NCBI RefSeq assembly: GCF_046000175.1
Contig: NZ_JBEOMB010000048.1
Location: 58,974-122,973 of the forward strand
Source: Rhodoplanes sp046000175
GTDB taxonomy: Bacteria; Pseudomonadota; Alphaproteobacteria; Rhizobiales; Xanthobacteraceae
Reading direction: 5' to 3'
Length of the DNA stretch: 64,000 nucleotides
Of this stretch, positions 16,589 to 25,512 are shown piece by piece (positions within the stretch are counted from its first letter, which is position 1; each line of letters starts with the position of its first letter). Below the pieces are notes generated by a model. It was not told the origin of the DNA, did no database searches, and saw nothing but the letters and a program-made list of their open reading frames with translations. Both the position numbers and the translations under genes were made by a program.

Positions 16589-18544
16589 CTAGCGGCCGTC
16601 CGCGCGCCACCATGTTTCCGGCAGCCAGCCATACAGCGACGTCGCCGCCGGGTGACGGACATCGCTCCATCGGGCGAGCCACTGGGTGGGCAGGTGATAC
16701 AAAGGGACGACGTAGTGGCCGGAGATCAGCACCCGGTCGAGCGCCCGCACGGCCGAGACGAGGTCCTCGCGCGAGCGGGCGCGCAGCAGCGCCGCGATCG
16801 TCGCGTCGACGGCCGGCGACCGCACCCCCATGTAGTTGCGGCTGCCCGGCTCGTCGGCGGCGGCGGACCCCCAGTAGAACGCCTGCTCGTTGCCGGGTGA
16901 CAGCGACTGGTCCCAGCGGTTGGGGATCATGTCGAAGTCGAACTGGATGCGGCGCTGCTCGAACTGCACGGCGTCGACCACCCGGATCGACGGCACGATG
17001 CCGGCCCGCTCCAGCGAGCGGGCGAAGGCGAGCGCGAGGCGCTCGTGGTCCTTGGTGGTGACCAGGATCTCGAAGGTCAGTGGCTGCCCGGACGCGCGGT
17101 GCCGCAGCACGCCGCCGTCGAGCACATAGCCGGCTCGGGCGAGCAGATCGAGCGCCGCCTTCAGGGCGGCACGGTCGCGCCCGGAGCCGTCCGACACCGG
17201 CGGCGCGTCGGTGCCCGCCATCACGTCGGGCCGCACCGCGTCGGGGAAGGGGGCCAGCAAGGCGCGCTCGGTCGCGTCGGCCGGGCGGCCGCGATGCGAC
17301 AGCTCGCTCCCCTCGAAGAAGCTGCCGGTGCGGCGGTAGCGGTCGAAGAACAGATTGTGGTTGATCCACTCGAAGTCGAACAGGCGGACGATCGCCTCGC
17401 GCACGGCGATGTCGGAAAACACCGGCCGGCGCGTGTTGAACACGAAGGCCGCCATGCCGCGCGGCAGCCCGGTCGGGAACTCCTCCTTGACGACGCGGCC
17501 GTCGCGCACCGCCGGGAAGCCGTAGGCGGTCTCCCAGCGGCCCGGATCGGTCTCGACCCGGATGTCGTAGAGACCCTTGCGGAACGCCTCGAACCAAGCG
17601 TTGTCGTCGCGGTAGAAGTCGAACCGGATGGTGTCGAAGTTCCACTGGCCGCGATTGACGGCGCGGTCGCGGCCCCACCAGCGCGGGTTTCGCGCCAGCG
17701 TGACGCTCTTGCCGGCGTCGACGCTCTCGACCACGTAGGGGCCGCTGCCGAGCGGCGCTTTCAGCGTCGTCTCCTCGAAATGCGCCGGGTCCACGGCGTG
17801 GCGCGGCAGCACCGGCATCAGGCCGAGGATCAGCGGCAGCTCGCGATCGTTCGCGCCGGCGAGGTCGAAGCGCACCTCGCGCGGACCGAGCGCCTCGGCC
17901 TTTGCCACCTTGGCGTAATAGGTGCGGTAGTTCGGCCGGCCGTGGTCGCGCAGGAGCGCCCAGGAGAAGATCACGTCGTCGGCCGTCACCGGCGTGCCGT
18001 CCGAAAACGTCGCGTCGGGGTCGATCGTGAAGGTGACGACGCTGCGGTCCGGGTCGGTCTCGACCCGGCTCGCCAGCAGGCCGTAGAGCGTGAACGGCTC
18101 GTCGTAGCCGCGGGTGAGCAGGCTCTCGTAGACGTGCCCGCGCACCGCCTGCACGGGCACGCCGCGGACGATGAACGGGTTGAGGCTGTCGAAGGTGCCG
18201 AGCACCCCCATGGTCAACCGGCCGCCCTTCGGGGCGTCGGGATTGGCGTAGCGGAAGTGGGAAAAATCCGACGGCAGGGCCGGGGCGCCGTGCATGGCGA
18301 TGGCGTGGGTCGGCGTGGCTCGGGTCGGCTCGCCGGCGGCGACTTGGCCGGTCGGGAGGAGGGCGGCGAGCACGAGACCCGCGAGCACGAGCGCGGCCGG
18401 CAGGCCGTGTCGGAGCAGGCCGGGTGCGAGCAGGCCGGATGCGAGAAGGCGGGTCGCGGCCGCAGCCGATCGGCGCCGTCGGTCCGCCGGATGGCGGTCC
18501 GGGCCGGCGGCTGAGGGGCGGCAGGCGATTCGGTCTCGTCGCAT
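16589..18544 (-). CDS. Family 5 extracellular solute-binding protein (YejA-like)
   Basis: This is a periplasmic binding protein for an oligopeptide-type ABC importer, 651 residues from the ATG at 18544. A long basic N-terminus and a hydrophobic signal (about 45-75) precede the mature protein. Family features are GGRLTMGVLGTFDSLNPF, SDGTPVTADDVIFSWALL, LGSGPYVVESVDAGKSVTLA and RNPRWWGRD. It most resembles YejA. No permease or ATPase genes are adjacent, so it is an orphan here. The signal region contains a 15-bp tandem array coding for LLASG-LLAPG-LLRHG. Confidence 0.88.
   Translation of the reverse strand: MRRDRIACRPSAAGPDRHPADRRRRSAAAATRLLASGLLAPGLLRHGLPAALVLAGLVLAALLPTGQVAAGEPTRATPTHAIAMHGAPALPSDFSHFRYANPDAPKGGRLTMGVLGTFDSLNPFIVRGVPVQAVRGHVYESLLTRGYDEPFTLYGLLASRVETDPDRSVVTFTIDPDATFSDGTPVTADDVIFSWALLRDHGRPNYRTYYAKVAKAEALGPREVRFDLAGANDRELPLILGLMPVLPRHAVDPAHFEETTLKAPLGSGPYVVESVDAGKSVTLARNPRWWGRDRAVNRGQWNFDTIRFDFYRDDNAWFEAFRKGLYDIRVETDPGRWETAYGFPAVRDGRVVKEEFPTGLPRGMAAFVFNTRRPVFSDIAVREAIVRLFDFEWINHNLFFDRYRRTGSFFEGSELSHRGRPADATERALLAPFPDAVRPDVMAGTDAPPVSDGSGRDRAALKAALDLLARAGYVLDGGVLRHRASGQPLTFEILVTTKDHERLALAFARSLERAGIVPSIRVVDAVQFEQRRIQFDFDMIPNRWDQSLSPGNEQAFYWGSAAADEPGSRNYMGVRSPAVDATIAALLRARSREDLVSAVRALDRVLISGHYVVPLYHLPTQWLARWSDVRHPAATSLYGWLPETWWRADGR
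18398..18457 (-). repeat. 15-bp tandem array in YejA-like signal region
   Basis: Units 18413-18427 and 18428-18442 (GAGCAGGCCGGGTGC and GAGCAGGCCGGATGC) are nearly identical. Degenerate units flank them at 18398-18412 and 18443-18457. On the minus strand they encode successive pentapeptides LLASG, LLAPG, LLRHG just before the hydrophobic core of the signal peptide. Confidence 0.85.
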
Positions 18545-18811
18545 CGCCGGAACGCTAGCACGGACACGAGCGTGGACGCCGGTCCGGGATCTGCTACCGT
18601 CGGGCGTCACCGTGACACCCCCGCGCCGGGCCGTTCCCCGGGCCTGCGGCGAAAACCGAAAACCCTTGCCGTAAGCGCGTTAAGGTCGCCCACCGGGCCA
18701 CTTTACTGCCGCATTTAGACGGTGTTACAGCCCTCGCCAGGGGACGCGTCGCCCGCCGGTGCATCGACGACCAGGCCGCCGCAGCGACACGGCAACGCAA
18801 AGAGGATTTTC

Positions 18812-19639
18812 ATGACCCGTCTGAGCCCATTTGCGCCGGCTCGTCCGGTGCGGCGATCGCTTTCGAAGGCAATGGCGGCGTTCGTGTCGATCTCGGCGCT
18901 GGCGGTTCCGGTCGCGCAAGCGCAACAGCCCGCGCAGCCGGCCCAACCGGCCCGCCCGGCGCAAGCCCAGCCCGCCCGCCCCGCCCAGCCGGCGCAGCCC
19001 GCCCGGCCGCCGGCGGCCGCCCAGCAAAAGCCGGCCGCGCCTGCTGCGCCCGCGGCGCCGCAGCAGGCCCAGCAGGGTCAGCAGCAGGGACCGCAGCTCA
19101 TCTACTCGCCGTGGGCGAAGTTCTGCGGCAAGGGCCAGGACGCCAATGCCAAGCAGGTCTGCTTCACCGGCAAGGACGCCCGCACCGAGGCCGGCCAGCC
19201 GGTCATCGCCGCTGCCCTGATCGAGCCCGAGGGCGAGCCCAAGAAGCTGTTCCGCATCACCCTGCCGTCGCCCCTGCAGCTGCAGTACGGCACCCGCGTG
19301 ATCGTCGACCAGCAGCAGCCGATGACGGGGCCGTTCTTCACCTGCTTCGCCAACGGCTGCATGGCCGACTACGAGGCGACGCCGGACATGATCGCCAAGC
19401 TCAAGGCCGGCCAGATGCTGACCATACAGGCCATCAACCTGGCCGGCGCCGCGATCTCGTTCCCGCTGCCGCTGAGCGACTTCAAGAAGGCCAACGAGGG
19501 CCCGCCCACCGACCCGAAGGTGTTCGAGGAGCAGCAGAAGAAGCTTCAGGAGGAGCTCCAGAAGCGGGCCGAGGAGGCGCGCAAGAAGCTCGAGGGCCAG
19601 GGCGGCGCCCCGGCCGCCGGAGCCCAGCCGGGCCGCTGA
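18812..19639 (+). CDS. Invasion-associated locus B (IalB) family protein
   Basis: The 275-residue exported protein has a signal peptide (cut near AQAQQ, about residue 33) and a low-complexity PAQ/PAR linker of about 60 residues. The IalB domain follows (about 95-230), with YSPWAKFCGKG, KQVCFTGKDAR, RITLPSPLQLQYGTRVIVD and PFFTCFANGCMADYE; the four cysteines probably form disulfides. A Lys/Glu-rich helical tail ends the protein. AGAGGA lies just before the ATG. IalB was named for erythrocyte invasion in Bartonella; in free-living relatives its role is unknown. An intrinsic terminator follows. Confidence 0.9.
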   Translation: MTRLSPFAPARPVRRSLSKAMAAFVSISALAVPVAQAQQPAQPAQPARPAQAQPARPAQPAQPARPPAAAQQKPAAPAAPAAPQQAQQGQQQGPQLIYSPWAKFCGKGQDANAKQVCFTGKDARTEAGQPVIAAALIEPEGEPKKLFRITLPSPLQLQYGTRVIVDQQQPMTGPFFTCFANGCMADYEATPDMIAKLKAGQMLTIQAINLAGAAISFPLPLSDFKKANEGPPTDPKVFEEQQKKLQEELQKRAEEARKKLEGQGGAPAAGAQPGR

Positions 19640-19660
19640 GATCTCGCTTCAACGAACACG

Positions 19661-19690
19661 AAAAAGCGCGCCGAAGGGCGCGCTTTTTTT
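19661..19690 (+). terminator. Intrinsic terminator of the IalB gene
   Basis: An 11-bp stem (AAAAGCGCGCC with GGCGCGCTTTT, loop GAAG) is followed by a run of T, 22 bases after the stop codon. Confidence 0.92.
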
Positions 19691-19753
19691 CGTTGGGGCG
19701 CGGGCGGCTCGAGCTCGGCTTCCGCCCTCGTGGTGAGGAGGCCGCGAAGCTCC

Positions 19754-19900
19754 GTAGGGTGGGCAAAAGCGAAGCGTGCCCACCGGCGGCACGACGACCG
19801 CTGCTCGAGAAAAGCGTGTACGGAGGCAAAGACTGCACGACAGCACAGATGAAAGCATAATCGGCGTGGGCACGGCGCTGCGCGCCTTTGCCCACCCTAC
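19754..19900. repeat. Palindromic intergenic repeat, family E
   Basis: The left arm GTAGGGTGGGCAAAAGCG and AGCGTGCCCACC is mirrored by the right arm GCGTGGGCAC and GCCTTTGCCCACCCTAC around a 90-base centre. It fills most of the gap between the IalB terminator and hspQ. Confidence 0.85.
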
Positions 19901-19943
19901 CGGCTCCCCGCCGGGGATCACCGCGAGATCGACGCCGACGAGT

Positions 19944-20276
19944 TCAGTTCAGCACCTCGAAGCGGCGGCGGTAGGAGCCGTCCTCACCGCGCTCGAACAC
20001 CTCGGAGACCTGGGGGTGGCGGAGCGGCTCGCCCGAGTCGTCGGGCAGCAGGTTCTGCTCCGACACATAGGCGATGTACTCGGTCTCGGCGTTCTCGGCG
20101 AAGAGGTGGTAGAACGGCTGGTCCTTGCTGGGCCGGACCTCCTCGGGAATCGCCTCGTACCACTCCTCGGTGTTGGCGAAGACCGGGTCGACGTCGAAGA
20201 TCACGCCCCGGAACGGATAGATCCGGTGCCGCACAACCTGGCCGATCGTGTACTTGCCGACGCGCGTCTTCCTCAT
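19944..20276 (-). CDS. hspQ: Heat shock protein HspQ
   Basis: HspQ (YccV) is a small beta-barrel protein that binds hemimethylated DNA and acts as a Lon specificity enhancer in enterobacteria. The product is 110 residues from the ATG at 20276. Family motifs are YTIGQVVRHRIYPFRGVIFD, DPVFANTEEWYEAIP, QPFYHLFAE and YVSEQNLLPDDSGEP. The frame remains open far upstream, but the 110-residue form is the normal length. Confidence 0.95.
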   Translation of the reverse strand: MRKTRVGKYTIGQVVRHRIYPFRGVIFDVDPVFANTEEWYEAIPEEVRPSKDQPFYHLFAENAETEYIAYVSEQNLLPDDSGEPLRHPQVSEVFERGEDGSYRRRFEVLN

Positions 20277-20428
20277 GGTCCGGAAAATAGCGCATTGACG
20301 GGCCGCGGAACAGGGTCTCGGCCCTTCCCCGGTTGCAGCCCTGGACTTCGCCCCGGAGGCCCACCCCGAGGTCGCGGGCGACCAGCCGGCGGTGCCGCCG
20401 GCCGGCGCGCGCAGCGTCACATCCGCCG

Positions 20429-21472
20429 TCACAGCCCGTAGCGGGCGGCCATCTCGGGATCCTTGGCGGCGACCAGGCGGGCGAGGTCGTGCACCACTTT
20501 GGCCTGCTTCCAGGTGGCGTCGTCCTGCATCTTGCCGTCGATCATCACGGCGCCGGTGCCGTCCGGCATCGCCTCGAGGATCTTGTTGGCGAGCTTCACC
20601 TCGGCCGGATCGGGCGAGAACACCCGCTTGGCGATGTCGATCTGGCTCGGATGCAGCGACCAGGCGCCGGCGCAGCCGAGCAGGAAGGCGTTGCGGAACT
20701 GCGCCTCGCAGGCCTCCGGATCGGAGAAGTCGCCGAACGGGCCGTAGAACGCCTTGATGCCGGCCGCCGCGCAGGCGTCGACCATGCGGGCGAGCGTGTA
20801 GTGCCACAGGTCCTGCTGGAAGCCGGTGCGCGGGCCGCCCTCCGCCGTCGCGTCGGCCAGCACCTTGTACTCGGGATGGCCGCCGCCGACCCGGGTCGTC
20901 TTCATGGCCCGCGAGGCGGCGAGATCGGCCGGGCCGAGGCTCATGCCGTGCATGCGCGGCGACGCGGTCGCGATCCCTTCGACATTGTTGACGCCCTCCG
21001 GGGTCTCCAGGATGGCGTGGATGAAGATCGGCTTGCGCAGGCCGTAGCGCGCCTCCAGCTGCGCCAGCAGCTGATCGAGATAGTGAATGTCCCACGGCCC
21101 CTCGACCTTGGGGATCATCACCACGTCGAGCTTGTAGCCGACCGCCTCGACGATCTCGAGCAGATCGTCGAGCACCCAGGGCGAGTTCAGCGCATTGATG
21201 CGCACCCACAGGCCAGTGGCGCCGAAGTCGGTCTGCCGCGCCATCTCGATAAAGCCGCGGCGGGCCTCCTCCTTGCAGTCGGCGGGAATCGCGTCCTCGA
21301 GATTGCCGAGCACGACGTCGACCTGGCCGGTCAGCTCGCGCACCTTGGCGCGGAGCTTCTCGATGTGGGGCGGCACGAAGTGGATCATCCGCTCGAGCCG
21401 CACCGGGAGCTCGCGGCAGGGCGCGGGCGCGCCGATGGCGAGCGGCTTGTAGAAGTTGCGTGGAAGCTTCAT
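20429..21472 (-). CDS. CitE/malyl-CoA-lyase-like C-C lyase
   Basis: This is a cytoplasmic Mg2+-dependent HpcH/HpaI-CitE family lyase, 347 residues. Motifs include VLGNLEDAIPADCKEEAR, WVRINALNSPW, MIPKVEGPWDI, AILETPEGVNNVEGIAT, SLGPADLAAS, GPFGDFSDPEA and SLHPSQIDIAKRVFSP. These match malyl-CoA / beta-methylmalyl-CoA lyases, which cleave CoA esters to glyoxylate and acetyl- or propionyl-CoA. The length and N-terminus differ somewhat from the characterised methylotroph and phototroph enzymes, so the exact substrate is uncertain. It is divergent from the AEC transporter gene across 297 bases with no clear promoter. Confidence 0.82.
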   Translation of the reverse strand: MKLPRNFYKPLAIGAPAPCRELPVRLERMIHFVPPHIEKLRAKVRELTGQVDVVLGNLEDAIPADCKEEARRGFIEMARQTDFGATGLWVRINALNSPWVLDDLLEIVEAVGYKLDVVMIPKVEGPWDIHYLDQLLAQLEARYGLRKPIFIHAILETPEGVNNVEGIATASPRMHGMSLGPADLAASRAMKTTRVGGGHPEYKVLADATAEGGPRTGFQQDLWHYTLARMVDACAAAGIKAFYGPFGDFSDPEACEAQFRNAFLLGCAGAWSLHPSQIDIAKRVFSPDPAEVKLANKILEAMPDGTGAVMIDGKMQDDATWKQAKVVHDLARLVAAKDPEMAARYGL

Positions 21473-21769
21473 CGACCCTGTTCCGCCGTTGTCGGGACCG
21501 TTCGGGACGGCGCGCGCGCACACCGGAACCGGGAAACGCCGCGACGTTCTGCATGGGCTGCCTGCGCGGCGTGGCGCTGCGCTGGCCGTCGGGAAATGCT
21601 CTAAGTAGGATCGCGTTCTCGCCCGCCGAGCCTAGTGGAAGGAGGGGCCGTCGCCAAGCCGGACGGCGCGGCCGGCATCCTGCGACCTTCGTCGGGACGA
21701 CGGCCGCGAGCCGCCCGAGAGCCGATCCGACAGCCGACCCGTTCACCGCCGCCCGCCCGTGACCGCCGC

Positions 21770-22732
21770 ATGATCGACGTCCTCAATCTCGCGCTGCCGT
21801 TCTTCGGCCTGATCTTCCTCGGCATGGCCTGCGGCCGGTTCGCCCGCATCCCCGATTCCGGCCTCGCCTGGATGGACTTCTTCGTCATCTGGGTGGCGCT
21901 GCCGTCGCTGTTCTATCGCGTCCTCTCGCAGACCCCGGCCGGCGAGCTCGGCCAGGTGTGGTTCATCGTGGCGACGACGCTCGCCACCTTCGTCGCCTTT
22001 CTGATCACGTTCGGCATCGCCTTGGCCTTGCGGCGTGGGCGGCTCGCCGAGGCGACCATCATCGGGCTCGCCGGCTCGTTCGGGAATGTCGGCTACATGG
22101 GGCCGGGGCTGGCCGTGTCGGCGCTCGGCACCGAGGCGGCGGCGCCCGTCGCGCTGGTGTTCTGCTTCGACACGCTTCTGGTGTTCTCGCTCGCGCCGTT
22201 CCTGATGGCGGTGGCAAGGGGTGGAGGGGCGGGGGCGTTCGCGACGCTGCTTCTGGTGCTGCGGCGGATCGCCCTGCATCCGTTCATCGTGGCGAGCGTG
22301 CTCGGCGTCGCCTCGGCGGCGCTGGAGGTGCGGCCGCCCGTGGCGCTCGACCGGCTGCTGCAGTTCCTGCAGAACGCCGCGGCGCCCTGCGCCCTGTTCG
22401 CGCTCGGCGTCACGGTGGCGATGCGGCCGGTCGACCGGCTCTCGGCCGAGATGCCGATCGCCATCGCCGTGAAGCTTCTGGTCCACCCGCTCGTCGCGCT
22501 GGCGCTCCTGTCGCTGCTCGGGCCGTTCGCCGAGACCTGGGTGGCGACCGCCGTGCTGCTCGCCGCGCTGCCGACCGCGCTGTCGATCTTCGTGCTGGCC
22601 CGGCAGTACGACACCTGGGTCGCCGAGGCGTCGAGCCTGATCATGGTCGGCATCGTCGTCTCGGTGTTCACCGTCACGACGGTGCTGTGGCTGATCAAGA
22701 CGCACCGGCTGCCGCTGAATTTTTTGGGGTAG
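21770..22732 (+). CDS. AEC-family transporter
   Basis: This 320-residue inner-membrane carrier of the auxin-efflux-carrier family has about ten hydrophobic segments in two halves. The family-typical region GLAGSFGNVGYMGPGLAVSA is at about residues 103-122, and the second half ends LPTALSIFVLARQYD. Bacterial members export or exchange malonate, malate or other organic acids. Adjacency to a malyl-CoA-lyase-like gene makes an organic acid a reasonable but unproven substrate. A family A repeat lies directly after the stop. Confidence 0.85.
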   Translation: MIDVLNLALPFFGLIFLGMACGRFARIPDSGLAWMDFFVIWVALPSLFYRVLSQTPAGELGQVWFIVATTLATFVAFLITFGIALALRRGRLAEATIIGLAGSFGNVGYMGPGLAVSALGTEAAAPVALVFCFDTLLVFSLAPFLMAVARGGGAGAFATLLLVLRRIALHPFIVASVLGVASAALEVRPPVALDRLLQFLQNAAAPCALFALGVTVAMRPVDRLSAEMPIAIAVKLLVHPLVALALLSLLGPFAETWVATAVLLAALPTALSIFVLARQYDTWVAEASSLIMVGIVVSVFTVTTVLWLIKTHRLPLNFLG

Positions 22733-22741
22733 GGGGTGATG

Positions 22742-22844
22742 GTCATTCCGGGGCGGCGCGCGGCGCCGAACCCGGAATCCAGCGGCGGCGTCGGAGCTCG
22801 GGGCTGGATTCCGGGTTCGCGCGTTCCGCGCGCCCCGGAACGAC
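22742..22844. repeat. Palindromic intergenic repeat, family A copy 2
   Basis: The arms match the copy at 3725 (GTCATTCCGGGGCG, CCGAACCCGGAATCCAGCGG and complements), with one change in the right outer end (GGAACGAC for GGAATGAC). It lies between the convergent AEC transporter and UbiH-like genes. Confidence 0.9.
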
Positions 22845-22850
22845 GCCGCA

Positions 22851-24077
22851 TCACCCCAGCCTCTCGCCCCTCAGAAGCTTCGGCTCGGAGAGCGCCGGGG
22901 CGACGCCCTCGCGCATGACGAGCCGGCGCAGCGGGCCGAGGCGCGAGAGCATCCACAGGCCGGCGCCGCGGGCGCCCTGCACGGGCAGCAGGTCGCTCAG
23001 CAGGCTGCGATTCAGAAGGTCGACGGCGAGCGTCCGGCTGGTGACGTCGCCGCGCCGGCGCCGGTCGTACTCGGCCGTCAGGGCGGCACCGCCCGGATCG
23101 TGGCCGTCGCGAAGCGCTTCGGCGACCAGCTCGGCCACCGTCGCCGCATCGCGAAAACCGAGATTGAGGCCCTGGGCGCCGATCGGCGGCACCACGTGGC
23201 CGGCCTCGCCGACCAGCACGACCCGATGCGCGCCCAGCGCCCGCGCCGTCTCGGCGGCGAGCGGGAAGGCGCCGCGGCCGGGCTCCACCGTCACGGTGCC
23301 GAGGATCGAATGCGAGCGCCGCTCCATCTCGGCGTCGAGCGCAGCAGCATCGAGTGCCTGAAGGCGCTCGGCCTCGGCGGGAGCGACGACGCACACCACG
23401 CTGACCCGCCGGCCAGGCAGCGGCACGAGCGTGAACGGCCCGGCGGGCGAATGGAATTCGGTCGAGATGTCCTGGTGATCGCGTGACACGCTCAGATTGA
23501 AGGTGAGCGCCGTCTGGGGATAGCGCCAGCCCCGCGTGGCGATCCCGGCGGCGTCGCGCACCGGTGACTTCCGTCCGTCGGCGCCGACCGCGAGGCGTGC
23601 CGTGACGGTGCGGCCGTCGGCGACCGTCACGGTCACGGCGTCGTCGCCGATCGCCACGGCGCTGGCGTCGTCGCGGATCACGGTCAGGTTCGGAAAGGCG
23701 GCGGCGCGCGCCTCCAGGGCGGCGACCAAGTCGCGGTTGGCGATGTTCCAGCCGAAGGCGTCGAGGCCGATCTCGTGCGCGTCGAACCGCACCTCGGGGG
23801 CGCGCCACAGCCGGCCGGTGTCGTCGACGATCCGCATCGCCCGCAGCGGCGCGGCGTGCTCGCGGCAGCCCTCCCAGACGCCGAGCGCAACCAGGGCATA
23901 GACCGACCCGGCGAGCAGCGCCGTCGTCCGGTTGTCGCGGACGATCGGCTTTCCCGCGACCAGCACCGTGTCGGCGCCGGTCGAGGCGATCGCCACGGCC
24001 GCCATCAGCCCGGCCGGCCCGCCGCCGACCACCACGACGTCGGAGGTCTTCGTCATCGCGCCGCTGCCGTCCGTCAT
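22851..24077 (-). CDS. ubiH: UbiH-family FAD-dependent hydroxylase
   Basis: This 408-residue flavin monooxygenase of the UbiH/UbiF/COQ6 family is predicted to hydroxylate the ring during ubiquinone synthesis. The FAD-binding GGGPAG is in VVVVGGGPAGLMAAVAIAS near residue 16. The middle motif ARLAVGADGRKSPVRDAAGI (DG motif) and the C-terminal GEAGHVVPPIGAQGLNLG (the usual GDAAH) are present. Which ring position it hydroxylates cannot be told from sequence alone. An alternative start is ATG 24056. Confidence 0.88.
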   Translation of the reverse strand: MTDGSGAMTKTSDVVVVGGGPAGLMAAVAIASTGADTVLVAGKPIVRDNRTTALLAGSVYALVALGVWEGCREHAAPLRAMRIVDDTGRLWRAPEVRFDAHEIGLDAFGWNIANRDLVAALEARAAAFPNLTVIRDDASAVAIGDDAVTVTVADGRTVTARLAVGADGRKSPVRDAAGIATRGWRYPQTALTFNLSVSRDHQDISTEFHSPAGPFTLVPLPGRRVSVVCVVAPAEAERLQALDAAALDAEMERRSHSILGTVTVEPGRGAFPLAAETARALGAHRVVLVGEAGHVVPPIGAQGLNLGFRDAATVAELVAEALRDGHDPGGAALTAEYDRRRRGDVTSRTLAVDLLNRSLLSDLLPVQGARGAGLWMLSRLGPLRRLVMREGVAPALSEPKLLRGERLG

Positions 24078-24192
24078 TCCGGAAACCCTTTTGCAATCGG
24101 CCGCGATCGCGACGCGGGCCTGCGCCCGTCTTTAGTCGATCCGGTGGGCCGGTGCGAAGCTGCGGCAGCGTCGCGGGATCGAATAATCGATT

Positions 24193-24218
24193 TTGCAGAT
24201 TGTATCGAGCGTTATAAT
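24193..24218 (+). promoter_or_regulatory. Candidate promoter of yeiH-like gene
   Basis: TTGCAG (24193-24198) and TATAAT (24213-24218) lie in an AT-rich patch of the ubiH/yeiH divergent region. The 14-base spacer is short for a sigma-70 promoter. An imperfect dyad (TTGTATCGAGCGTTATAA, 24200-24217) overlaps it and could bind the LysR-type regulator encoded downstream. Confidence 0.35.
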
Positions 24219-24278
24219 TTGTTGGAATGATCAAGCTGCATTCGGCTTTTCTGGTGCCGAGCCATCCAGGAGAGCCCG

Positions 24279-25355
24279 ATGCCGCCCGTCGTCAGAACCG
24301 CACCCGCCATCGTCCAGGAAGCCGCATGCCCGGCGCCGCCCCGAAAATTCCCGCTCCGCGCGCTGTTGCCCGGCCTCGCCCTGGCCGGTGGAGTCGCGGC
24401 GGCCGCGCTGGCGCTGCGGCAGGTGCCGGGCGTCGCGGTGCTCTCGCCGATGATCCTGGCGATCGTCGTCGGCATCGCGGTTCGCAACCTCTTGGGCACG
24501 CCGGCCGCGGCGCAGCCGGGGCTCGGCTTCGCCATGCGCCCGGTGCTGCGGGCCGCGATCGTGCTGCTCGGGCTGCAGCTCACCGCCGCCGACATCGTCG
24601 AGCTCGGCTGGTCGAGCGTCGCCATCCTGGCCGCGACGCTCGGCGCGACCTTCCTGTTCACGCTGTGGCTGGGGCGGCGGCTCGGGGTCGAGCCGGGGCT
24701 CGCCCGGCTGGTCGCCGCCGGCACCTCGATCTGCGGCGCCTCGGCCGTGGTGGCGGCCAACACGGCCGCCCGTGCCCCGGACGAGGACGTCGCCTATGCG
24801 GTCGCCTGCGTGACTCTATTCGGCTCGCTCGCCATGGTGCTGTATCCGCTGCTGCCGGAGGTGCTGCATCTCGGGCCGCGCGCCTACGGCCTGTGGGCCG
24901 GCGCCTCGATCCACGAGATCGCCCAGGTGCTGGCGGCGGCGTTCCAGGCGGGCGGCGAGGCCGGCCATGTCGGCACCATCGCCAAGCTGTCGCGGGTCAT
25001 GATGCTGGCGCCCGTGGTGCTGCTGCTCGGCCTGTGGATGGCGCGCAGCGGCGGGACGACGGAGGCGGACGGGGCGGGCGACGCGACGGCGCGGGCAAAA
25101 CAGCCGGTGCCGTGGTTCGTGTTCGGATTCCTGGCGCTGTGCGGCCTGAACAGCGTGATCGCGATCGACCCGCAAGTGCGGAGCTGGATCGTGCTCGCCA
25201 CCACGGGGCTGCTGACCGTGGCGCTCGCCGCCATGGGGCTGGAGACCGACGTGCGGAAGCTCGCCGCCAAGGGCCTTCGGCCGCTGGCGCTCGGCGCTGC
25301 CGCGACGCTGTTCATCGCGGTGTTCAGCCTCGGCCTGGTGGAGATGTTCGGCTGA
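24279..25355 (+). CDS. yeiH: YeiH-family putative sulfate/sulfite exporter
   Basis: This 358-residue inner-membrane protein has about ten hydrophobic segments. Family motifs are LSPMILAIVVGIAVRNLLG, VLLGLQLTAADIVELGW, AAGTSICGASAVVAANTAAR, GLWAGASIHEIAQVLAAAF and CGLNSVIAI. YeiH proteins are annotated as putative sulfate exporters, and related proteins act in sulfonate degradation; activity has rarely been shown. The LysR gene 157 bases downstream mirrors the yeiH-yeiE arrangement of enterobacteria. A family A repeat separates the two. Confidence 0.85.
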   Translation: MPPVVRTAPAIVQEAACPAPPRKFPLRALLPGLALAGGVAAAALALRQVPGVAVLSPMILAIVVGIAVRNLLGTPAAAQPGLGFAMRPVLRAAIVLLGLQLTAADIVELGWSSVAILAATLGATFLFTLWLGRRLGVEPGLARLVAAGTSICGASAVVAANTAARAPDEDVAYAVACVTLFGSLAMVLYPLLPEVLHLGPRAYGLWAGASIHEIAQVLAAAFQAGGEAGHVGTIAKLSRVMMLAPVVLLLGLWMARSGGTTEADGAGDATARAKQPVPWFVFGFLALCGLNSVIAIDPQVRSWIVLATTGLLTVALAAMGLETDVRKLAAKGLRPLALGAAATLFIAVFSLGLVEMFG

Positions 25356-25375
25356 CCCGGCGCGCCACGAGGATC

Positions 25376-25480
25376 GTCATTCCGGGGCGCGGGCACGGCC
25401 CGCGAACCCGGACTCCAGCGACACGCTCCGAACTCTCGGCAGGATTCCGGGTCCGGCGCGGCGCGCCGGCCCGGAATGAC
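25376..25480. repeat. Palindromic intergenic repeat, family A copy 3
   Basis: The outer arms GTCATTCCGGGGCG and CGGCCCGGAATGAC flank inner arms GAACCCGGACTCCAGC and GGATTCCGGGTCC. It lies between the yeiH-like and LysR genes on the transcribed strand. Confidence 0.9.
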
Positions 25481-25512
25481 CGCTTTGGACGCCGCCACCT
25501 GCGGAGGCCGTC

